From assembly GCA_030587505.1 (NCBI GenBank), contig JAUQYY010000289.1, positions 1-6,976 of the forward strand: 6,976 bases of DNA, written 5' to 3'. Each line of letters opens with the position of its first letter. The stretch's first letter is position 1. The notes beneath the pieces are model-generated. The model was given only the letters and a program-made list of their open reading frames with translations, was not told the origin of the DNA and made no database searches. The translations under genes were made by a program, and so were the position numbers. Below, one piece after another: positions 1-5,779 of the stretch. This DNA comes from Candidatus Sigynarchaeota archaeon (GTDB lineage Archaea > Asgardarchaeota > Jordarchaeia > Jordarchaeales > Jordarchaeaceae).

Positions 1-1
1 C

Positions 2-2104
2 AAGTCAACCGTCCCCTACTTGGAGAGCGACTATAACCTTATTCGAAACGAGGCTGATGTGCTCATAGAGGGAAGGCTCATCGACCCGGACTGCACCAAC
101 AACGATATCGTGGGTATTCCCGGCGTGACCATAAAGGTGTACCATAACGGTTCTTCCTCTCCTGTTGCCAGTGGCTTTACGGACAGTCAGGGGTACTTTA
201 CGATATACTGTCCGGGTTCCATACTAGACCTCACGGACTATGTTTTTAGCGCGAACTATTCAGGTTATTACTTGGGGTCACAGATAACTCCACCCACTTC
301 TGCCTCTGACTCGAAAGGTATACACGTCTACGTTAGACCTTCACTGACAGTTTGGGTCAACCCGTCCCTTCTCAAACAGGGTAGCACAACCACGATCACG
401 GCTCACCTTGAATACGACACCGGCACACCAATCAGCGGTATGCCTGTTTCAATATACTGGGACAACAGCTCAGTATCACCTAATGGAAACGTGACGCTGC
501 TCACGGACCCGCCGCAGAACACTAACCAGAATGGAAATGTTACGTGTCAGAATACTGCTTATGAACAGGAGGCTGTCGTTCAAGTTTTCGCCAATTTTTC
601 GGGTAGTGATAGAATCCTCGGCGTGAACTCTTCCAAAGTGAACGTGTACATTTATGATGAGGGGTTAATCATAATCGATTCTGCTCCCGACGAGGCTGCG
701 ATAGGTGAAACCATTACGGTTAGTGGGCGGGTTCTAGACGGCAGTGGCAACCTCCGACCCAACACAGACATCTTAATATGGTTCTATGGACCAGGGGGTT
801 CCTTCTCCTACACGGCGACTTCTAATAATCAGGGCTACTTTAGCAGGAGCATACTCATTTCCAGTACCTTTTCCCCGGGAAATTACACCATTAACGCCAC
901 GAGCAACGAGCTGCCAACCTTTGAGGCTTCAAGCACCCAGAAGACAATCACGATATACGTTGAGGTGACGTTCAACTTTTCTGGTTCGGGTGCTCAGGGC
1001 TTATCTCTTGACGGAGTTTTCGCGAAGCAGAGCGCGGAGCAAGGGTCAGTGATGCCCAGCGAGACAGCCTACATTACGGGCGTTCTTAGGGATACATTGG
1101 GGAATACTTACCCCGATCAGGAGATTACAGTTTACTATGGGTCCACGTATCTGAACCGCACTCTCACGGGGCCCAACGGTGAGTTCAACATTACGCTCAA
1201 CAGCTCGGTGCTCTCCCTTTTACCCGTCAATGAGCTTGTTCCACTTAATGTAAGCTATGCTGGTAACGATACACTTTTCCTCAAGCCCTACTGGAAAATC
1301 ACCGAGCTGCACGTTTTCGACTCCGCCCAACTCCTTCTGCAACTGCCCAGCGTGGGTACAATCGGGAGCAGCTATCCCATTCAGTGCACCTCTGTTGATC
1401 CCAATGGGAATCCTGTAGTGGGGCGGGTGATAGATATCATCTGGAACTCAACCCAAATAGGTTCTAGCCTCACCAACAATGAGGGAACGATTCTGTACAC
1501 CTACTTTATTAACCCTGATAATAACACCGAGGGTAACGTAACCGTCGTTTTGACCCTCGAGGACACGAGTTTCAACAATTCGGCAACGATCTATATTACG
1601 CAAAGTAGTGTTTATGGAGGTTTAGCTGTCATGTTATTGTATACTTTACAGATGGGTTCTGAGGCACCTTGGCTTCTGATCGTTATAGTCTTGGCCATTG
1701 TTGCTGTTATATGCGTGATTTACTTGGCTAGGAGGATGAGTTCGAAGGAAGAGGAGCTGACCGTTACTCCCTTGGATCTTAAATCCAGAATCATTGAGCT
1801 TAAGGACTTGGTTGACGCTGGCAAGTTCAACGACGCGGTGAAGTTACTGTACGGTATGTTCACGGATACCATAAGCCAGTTCTCCGGACTCACAAGGGCT
1901 CCGAACGAGACAACCCGCGAATTCGCTATTATGGTCATAAAGAAGGAGGGGCTCAACCCCCAGCTCGTTAATGGTTTGACGCAGTTGTTTGAGAGGGCGC
2001 GCTACAGCAACAAGCCTCTCAGTAAAGATGATTACAACAAGGCTGCCAAGTACTTCGCCGAACTCTACAGCCTCATTTCCGGAGGTAGTTTGAAGCTTGC
2101 CTAA
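2..2104 (+). CDS. Ig-like stalk membrane protein with C-terminal DUF4129-like tail (5' partial)
   Basis: The frame is open from base 2, giving 700 codons to TAA at 2102-2104. A TTG at 20 has no Shine-Dalgarno sequence before it and the frame continues upstream, so the real start is off-window. Residues 17-534 (partial numbering) form about five beta-rich Ig-like repeats with the recurring pattern of a strand, P/G-rich turn, 'V.I.v/w' strand and 'T..(Q/N)G.F'. This region carries about 19 N-x-S/T sequons. One transmembrane helix lies at 556-576 (APWLLIVIVLAIVAVICVIY), followed by RR and a cytoplasmic tail. Tail residues 593-693 resemble DUF4129, with 'TTREFA' near 637-642 and 'ERARYS' at 664-669. 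The likely role is a cell-surface stalk anchored in the membrane and coupled through its tail to the MoxR/DUF58 proteins encoded downstream. Archaeal and bacterial relatives often carry a transglutaminase-like domain. None is visible here, but one could lie upstream. The function is inferred from context; the domain reading is fairly secure. Confidence 0.85.
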   Translation, partial: KSTVPYLESDYNLIRNEADVLIEGRLIDPDCTNNDIVGIPGVTIKVYHNGSSSPVASGFTDSQGYFTIYCPGSILDLTDYVFSANYSGYYLGSQITPPTSASDSKGIHVYVRPSLTVWVNPSLLKQGSTTTITAHLEYDTGTPISGMPVSIYWDNSSVSPNGNVTLLTDPPQNTNQNGNVTCQNTAYEQEAVVQVFANFSGSDRILGVNSSKVNVYIYDEGLIIIDSAPDEAAIGETITVSGRVLDGSGNLRPNTDILIWFYGPGGSFSYTATSNNQGYFSRSILISSTFSPGNYTINATSNELPTFEASSTQKTITIYVEVTFNFSGSGAQGLSLDGVFAKQSAEQGSVMPSETAYITGVLRDTLGNTYPDQEITVYYGSTYLNRTLTGPNGEFNITLNSSVLSLLPVNELVPLNVSYAGNDTLFLKPYWKITELHVFDSAQLLLQLPSVGTIGSSYPIQCTSVDPNGNPVVGRVIDIIWNSTQIGSSLTNNEGTILYTYFINPDNNTEGNVTVVLTLEDTSFNNSATIYITQSSVYGGLAVMLLYTLQMGSEAPWLLIVIVLAIVAVICVIYLARRMSSKEEELTVTPLDLKSRIIELKDLVDAGKFNDAVKLLYGMFTDTISQFSGLTRAPNETTREFAIMVIKKEGLNPQLVNGLTQLFERARYSNKPLSKDDYNKAAKYFAELYSLISGGSLKLA
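50..1603 (+). repeat. Tandem Ig-like beta-sandwich domains (protein-level repeat)
   Basis: About five diverged Ig-like units of roughly 95-120 residues can be read in series, at residues 17-111, 113-218, 220-319, 321-440 and 440-534 of the partial protein. Shared landmarks are 'ITVSGRVLDGSGN', 'YITGVLRDTLGN' and 'VLIEGRLIDPD' early in units, and 'DSQGYF', 'NNQGYF' and 'GPNGEF' in mid-unit. These resemble carboxypeptidase-regulatory-like or bacterial Ig-like folds. DNA identity between units is low apart from short matches such as CAGGG(G/C)TACTTTA, so the units are old duplications. Boundaries are approximate. Confidence 0.65.
1778..2080 (+). other. DUF4129-like cytoplasmic tail of the stalk protein
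   Basis: This helical segment follows the transmembrane helix and about 16 charged linker residues. It contains 'NDAVKLLY', then 'TRAPNETTREFA' and 'ERARYS'. These match what I recall of DUF4129, namely a T-x-x-E element and an E-R-x-x-Y element. A similar segment, with the second and third elements degraded, ends the next protein at 3174-3443. Confidence 0.6.
2081..2086 (+). promoter_or_regulatory. Ribosome binding site for the DUF4350 gene
   Basis: GGAGGT lies 10 bases before TTG at 2097, inside the end of the preceding gene. An in-frame TGA at 2091-2093 rules out any earlier start, so this site decides the unusual TTG start. Confidence 0.8.
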
Positions 2105-3455
2105 AAGCAAAGTAAAAACGGTCATCTACATTGCGGTTTTCGTGGTTGCTTGGCTCCCCTTACTGCTTCCTTTCCTTCCGAGCAGCACAGCGATGAATAT
2201 CCCCTTCTGGGTCGATTTCTCGATCTATAACCCGGCGTACAATGGATGCGAGCAGTTTAGGCTGGAGATGAACAGTAAGGGCTACGAGGTTAAACCCCTT
2301 CTCTCGTCTCTTAGCGTCCTAAGCAGGTATCCCAACTCAACATGCTTGATTATAGGGCCCTCCATACCCTTCTACAATCCTGTTGAGGTATCCGAATTGG
2401 CCGATTTCGTGAGGCAGGGCGGCGGTCTACTCATAGCCGATGACTTCGGCACGGCGGAAACGCTGCTCATGCAGCTCTTCCCTCTGCTCGGATTGCAGAC
2501 CCCTACTCTCACCAAGCACATTCTGTACGAGCCAACGGACGACAGCTTAACAACTTGGACGAGCGCACCGGTTATAACAGACTTTAACACTAACTACAGC
2601 TTCACCCAAGGCGTGGGTGAGGTGTTGCTGAACTTCGCTTGTACTATACTTAACGTTCCCCCAGAAAACATCGTGGCTACTAGTTCTCTCGTGAGCTGGT
2701 CAGACATGAACGATAATCAGGCCATAGATGCGCCCCCCGATATTCAGGGGCCCCAGACGGTTGTGGCTGCATATGATCTGAAGAAGATGGGGTTAGGCGA
2801 GGGTAGGATTGTTCTCGTTAGCGATCCAAGCATTTTCAACGATGATATGATAAACAGGGTTGACAACCGCGTTTTCGTCACAAACATCGTTGATTGGCTG
2901 TCTCAGGGTAGAGTCGGTGCCGATTATCCGATCATTGTGGATGAGGCTCACCTGTCTCTCCCCCCGACGTCTTACGCTAGAATCTTCGGTTATATGATGG
3001 GGTATGTTAACTGGGCGTCCAGCAACTGGCTGCTTGCCCCCATCTACCCTCTGCTTCTGGTCTTTACCGTTTGGCGCTGGTTGCCACGGGAGAAGAAGCC
3101 TGAGCCACTCAGCCCCACCGAAGTCTTTCTGCGTCGAGGTAAAACCTTCTTCAGCGAGAAGATGATGTGGTACACGAAGCACCAGCTCTACGGTAACGCG
3201 GTCAAGTTGCTGTACCGCCGTTTGAAGCGTGAACTCGTGAGGCAACTGGGACTCAAGGAGGGTTTCAGCGTGGACTCTGCGGTTAGGGCGATAATTGCTA
3301 AGAATCCCAGCGTTAAGGAGAATGAAGTGAGAAAACTTTTCGACTTGTGTGAGGAAATTTCGGCGGAGAGAAAAGAGATGTATATGACCAAAAACGAGTT
3401 TTTGGATATATTCTTCCGGATGCAAAGATTGTTGGAGAGTGTTAAGAGTGTCTGA
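2097..3455 (+). CDS. DUF4350-domain membrane protein
   Basis: This is a 452-residue protein starting at TTG and overlapping the upstream gene by 8 bases. Residues 8-27 form a membrane anchor (YIAVFVVAWLPLLLPFL). Residues 38-125 match DUF4350: 'YNPAYNGCEQFRLEMNSKGY', then 'CLIIGPSIPFYNPVEVSELA', then 'VRQGGGLLIADDFGTAETL'. This resembles the GATase-like fold of GldG-type ABC accessory proteins but shows no catalytic Cys-His pair. Residues 235-269 carry the family ending 'GEGRIVLVSDPSIFND' and 'DNRVFVTNIVDWLS', followed by 'IIVDEAH' at 279-285. A second transmembrane helix lies at 311-328. The tail at 330-452 is basic and helical and resembles the DUF4129-like tail of gene 1. The bulk of the protein between the two helices should be extracellular. 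DUF4350 proteins lack an established activity; their regular neighbours are MoxR and DUF58, as here. The family call is strong and the function unknown. Confidence 0.85.
   Translation: MPKSKVKTVIYIAVFVVAWLPLLLPFLPSSTAMNIPFWVDFSIYNPAYNGCEQFRLEMNSKGYEVKPLLSSLSVLSRYPNSTCLIIGPSIPFYNPVEVSELADFVRQGGGLLIADDFGTAETLLMQLFPLLGLQTPTLTKHILYEPTDDSLTTWTSAPVITDFNTNYSFTQGVGEVLLNFACTILNVPPENIVATSSLVSWSDMNDNQAIDAPPDIQGPQTVVAAYDLKKMGLGEGRIVLVSDPSIFNDDMINRVDNRVFVTNIVDWLSQGRVGADYPIIVDEAHLSLPPTSYARIFGYMMGYVNWASSNWLLAPIYPLLLVFTVWRWLPREKKPEPLSPTEVFLRRGKTFFSEKMMWYTKHQLYGNAVKLLYRRLKRELVRQLGLKEGFSVDSAVRAIIAKNPSVKENEVRKLFDLCEEISAERKEMYMTKNEFLDIFFRMQRLLESVKSV
3174..3443 (+). other. C-terminal cytoplasmic tail of the DUF4350 protein, similar to the DUF4129-like tail
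   Basis: Residues 360-449 of the DUF4350 protein are helical and basic. 'GNAVKLLYRRLKRELVRQLG' lines up with 'NDAVKLLYGMFTDTISQFSG' of the preceding gene, and the two tails can be laid side by side with almost no gaps for about 84 residues. The DUF4129 hallmark Thr-Glu and Arg-Tyr elements seen in gene 1 are not retained here. Confidence 0.45.
3434..3438 (+). promoter_or_regulatory. Ribosome binding site for the MoxR gene
   Basis: GGAGA lies 9 bases before GTG at 3448 but abuts another in-frame GTG at 3439 with no spacing. This favours 3448 as the start. The resulting 8-base overlap mirrors the previous junction. Confidence 0.65.
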
Positions 3456-4428
3456 GAAAACCGAAACCGAGAAAAAACAGCCCAAAATTAGCGGTGTTGC
3501 CGCGGTCAGGAAGATAGCCTCCGAAATCATGAACGAGGTTAACAAGGTTATAGTGGGAAAGAGTCAGATTCTGGAGAACATCTTCATCGCGCTTATGTGC
3601 GACGGGCACGTTCTACTCGAAGGTGTTCCCGGAGTTGCAAAAACCCACATGGCGAAGACGTTTGCACAGACTCTAGGCTGCACGTTTAAGAGAATCCAGT
3701 TCACACCGGACCTGCTTCCCTCCGATATACTCGGAACCTACATTTTTGATCAGAAAACCGGCGAATTCTCTTTCCGTGAAGGTCCGGTTTTTGCAAACAT
3801 AGTGCTTGCCGACGAGATAAATAGGGCGCCGCCAAAAACGCAGTCCGCGCTGCTAGAAGCCATGCAGGAAAAACAGGTTACCATTGAAGGCGTGAGACAC
3901 CTTCTTCCTAAACCCTTCATGGTACTGGCGACACAGAACCCGATAGAGCAGGAAGGAACCTATCCCCTCCCCGAAGCGCAGGTTGACAGGTTTCTTTTCA
4001 AGCTCAATGTGGATTATCCCTCAGACGAGGAAGAAGTGGAGATACTCAAAAGAAGAACCGAACTGGGCAACGAGAACGTCAAATCAATAGCCTCGCCAGA
4101 AATCCTGGTGAGAATGCAACAAATTGTTCGAAGCGTGTACGTAGCGCCCGAAATAATGGAGTACATACGGGACATAGTTATCCGGTCGAGGAGAAACCCT
4201 CAGGTTCTCCTGGGAGGGAGCCCCAGGGCTTCCATAGTGTTGATGGAGGGCGCTAAGGCGAGGGCTGCCCTTAACGGCAGAGACTACGTCATTCCTGACG
4301 ACGTGAAGGCGATAGCCCAGCAGAGCCTGAACCACCGTTTGATTCTGAGACCGGAGGCGGAGCTTGAGGGAGTGTCGGTAAACCGAATAATAGCGAGCAT
4401 AATTGGTGAAATCGAAATACCCGTTTAA
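3448..4428 (+). CDS. MoxR-family AAA+ ATPase
   Basis: This is a 326-residue cytoplasmic ATPase of typical MoxR length, combining AAA_3 with an AAA lid. In numbering from GTG 3448, Walker A is 'EGVPGVAKT' at 58-66, with Lys65 and Thr66. Walker B is 'IVLADE' at 118-123, followed by the MoxR signature 'INRAPPKTQSALLEAMQE'. Sensor 1 is 'ATQNPIEQEGTYPLPEAQ' from 161, with the probable arginine finger Arg181 in 'VDRF'. Sensor 2 is 'GGSPRA' near 256-261. All catalytic elements are intact. MoxR proteins are hexameric AAA+ chaperones that commonly act with vWA-domain partners encoded nearby. Here the partner is very likely the DUF58 protein that follows. An alternative GTG at 3439 would add three residues but is badly placed relative to the ribosome binding site. 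The first 15 residues are charged and poorly conserved. Assignment to the family is very secure; the specific substrate is unknown. Confidence 0.96.
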   Translation: MSEKTETEKKQPKISGVAAVRKIASEIMNEVNKVIVGKSQILENIFIALMCDGHVLLEGVPGVAKTHMAKTFAQTLGCTFKRIQFTPDLLPSDILGTYIFDQKTGEFSFREGPVFANIVLADEINRAPPKTQSALLEAMQEKQVTIEGVRHLLPKPFMVLATQNPIEQEGTYPLPEAQVDRFLFKLNVDYPSDEEEVEILKRRTELGNENVKSIASPEILVRMQQIVRSVYVAPEIMEYIRDIVIRSRRNPQVLLGGSPRASIVLMEGAKARAALNGRDYVIPDDVKAIAQQSLNHRLILRPEAELEGVSVNRIIASIIGEIEIPV

Positions 4429-4437
4429 AAACACGCC

Positions 4438-4442
4438 GAGGG
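4438..4442 (+). promoter_or_regulatory. Ribosome binding site for the DUF58 gene
   Basis: GAGGG lies 9 bases before TTG at 4452, in the only gap between genes longer than 5 bases (23 bases). With an in-frame TGA at 4407-4409 and no ATG or GTG between, it supports the TTG start. Confidence 0.65.
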
Positions 4443-4451
4443 ACTACGCTA

Positions 4452-5774
4452 TTGCTTACGACTCGCGGAGCGGTGGTAATTGTCAGCGGAGTTTTCTGTC
4501 TAGCTTTCGGCTTCTCCAGTGTAAACTATTACTTGGTTCTCCTCGGAATTTTCCTAATTCTGGGCTCCGTTATCAGCATGCCCTACTTCGAGTTGGCCGT
4601 GGACCTCGATAACATCGAGATAACAAGAACAATCGACAAGGAGAAGGTATTCGCGGAGGACTTCATATTCGTAACGGTAACCGTCGAAAACAAGGGAAGA
4701 CTCAGAATAGACTACCTGGAAGTCTTCGACACCTATCCTGAGATATTCACCCTGGTTCTGGGAAAGAGCATTATGACCACCAGGCTAGACCCCGGAGAGA
4801 AGAAAGTTTTCTCCTACGTTTTGCAGTGTCGAAGAAGAGGTATACACAAGATAGGACCCATAAAGCTTGTGGTGCACGACAGGCTGGGTCTACACTTCCA
4901 GGAGAAGCAGTTCGACATCTACACCGAGCTTCTAATCTACCCGTCCTACCAGGACATCAGAAGAATGGAAGCCATGGGCGGCCAGAGAACCCTGGGGCGC
5001 ATATTCGGAATGCACAAGACGAAGCAGAAGGGTATGGGAACCGAGTTCTTCGGACTAAGAGACTATTTTCCCATGGACGAGTTCCGGAGAATCGATTGGA
5101 AGGCTACGGCCAGAACAGGGGATCTCATGATTCGAGAGTTCGAAACCGAAAAGAACATCAAGATCCTAATACTGCTGGATACCAGCGCGAGTATGGGTGG
5201 CGGTCTCCCAAACAACACGAAGCTCGACTACTCGATAAGGGCGGCTGTTCTTCTTGCGAAGCTTGCTCTTGAGCGGAGAGACGAGGTGGGAGTGGTTGCC
5301 TTTTCAAACAAGGTTCACAGCTACGTTAAGCCGAGGATGGGGAAGGACTACTTCTACCGTATCTTGGAGGCTCTGGCCACCGTGGAGCCTCGAGGCGGAA
5401 TGCGTATGATGGAGGTTATGGAGTGGGTTCTGAAGCGCACCCCCAAGAGAAGCTTCTTCATCTTCTTCACGGATCTTGAAGAGGAAAGCAAAGAAGTGAT
5501 TGAGGCGTGCAGGCTTGCCCGTGCCCATAAAAACACGATGCTTGTCATTTCGCCCTTTGGGCCCTGGTTTGAGGCTTATCCCGGTGAGTTGACCCCTGTT
5601 CAGCGGGCTTTAGCGGAGGCCATATCGGAGGAGCTTCTGGAGCATAGAAAGAAGATGGTTGATGAGTTGGTGAGGATGGGTGTTGAGGTTATAGACGTAA
5701 GCCCTAATGATTTCCTGCCTGCGGTTGTAAGCCAGTATCTCAAGGCTAAAAAGAAAGGCGTGGCACTGAGGTAA
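4452..5774 (+). CDS. DUF58 membrane protein with vWA domain
   Basis: This is a 440-residue protein from a TTG start. Two adjacent hydrophobic helices at about 6-22 and 26-43 form an N-terminal hairpin, so the remainder is probably cytoplasmic. Residues 48-150 form the beta-rich domain usual in DUF58 proteins, with 'VTVTVENKGRLRIDYLEVFD', 'LDPGEKKVFSYVLQCRRRG' and 'HDRLGL'. The DUF58 signature follows at 197-231: 'TEFFGLRDYFPMDEFRRIDW', then 'KATARTGDLMIREFE'. The vWA metal site begins at 243 with 'DTSASM' (D-x-S-x-S), and the third acidic position is Asp341 in 'FFTDLEE'. The loop where a MIDAS threonine is usually found reads 'PRGGMRMM' at 313-320, so that residue appears to be methionine. 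DUF58 proteins are the common vWA partners of MoxR ATPases, consistent with the gene directly upstream. The expected role is a membrane-associated vWA adaptor or client of the ATPase. Family assignment is very secure and biochemical function is not established. Confidence 0.95.
   Translation: MLTTRGAVVIVSGVFCLAFGFSSVNYYLVLLGIFLILGSVISMPYFELAVDLDNIEITRTIDKEKVFAEDFIFVTVTVENKGRLRIDYLEVFDTYPEIFTLVLGKSIMTTRLDPGEKKVFSYVLQCRRRGIHKIGPIKLVVHDRLGLHFQEKQFDIYTELLIYPSYQDIRRMEAMGGQRTLGRIFGMHKTKQKGMGTEFFGLRDYFPMDEFRRIDWKATARTGDLMIREFETEKNIKILILLDTSASMGGGLPNNTKLDYSIRAAVLLAKLALERRDEVGVVAFSNKVHSYVKPRMGKDYFYRILEALATVEPRGGMRMMEVMEWVLKRTPKRSFFIFFTDLEEESKEVIEACRLARAHKNTMLVISPFGPWFEAYPGELTPVQRALAEAISEELLEHRKKMVDELVRMGVEVIDVSPNDFLPAVVSQYLKAKKKGVALR
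5768..5772 (+). promoter_or_regulatory. Ribosome binding site for the terminal membrane protein
   Basis: GAGGT lies 7 bases before ATG at 5780 and overlaps the stop codon of the DUF58 gene. It supports the ATG start and co-translation with the upstream gene. Confidence 0.7.
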
Positions 5775-5779
5775 ACCCT

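Noticed and set aside
20..22. TTG as the start of the first gene
   Set aside because: No Shine-Dalgarno sequence precedes it, the frame is open upstream to base 2, and no signal peptide follows despite an evidently exported protein.
2747..2754. Perfect palindrome GGGGCCCC
   Set aside because: It is short, lies within coding sequence and has no partner sites. Ordinary codon choice for Gly-Pro explains it.
3401..3415. AT-rich TATA-like stretch near the end of the DUF4350 gene
   Set aside because: It lies within conserved-length coding sequence. The next gene overlaps by 8 bases with a good ribosome binding site, so an internal promoter is not needed.
2793..3545. A 250-codon open frame on the minus strand
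   Set aside because: It lies opposite the DUF4350 and MoxR genes, has no recognisable domain or ribosome binding site, and its composition is that of a reversed coding sequence.
4403..4612. A 69-codon frame bridging the MoxR-DUF58 junction
   Set aside because: It overlaps the ends of two clearly conserved genes in another frame and shows no ribosome binding site or domain.
4826..5272. A 148-codon plus-strand frame inside the DUF58 gene
   Set aside because: It is out of frame within a well-conserved DUF58 sequence, is rich in unstructured charged residues and has no family resemblance.
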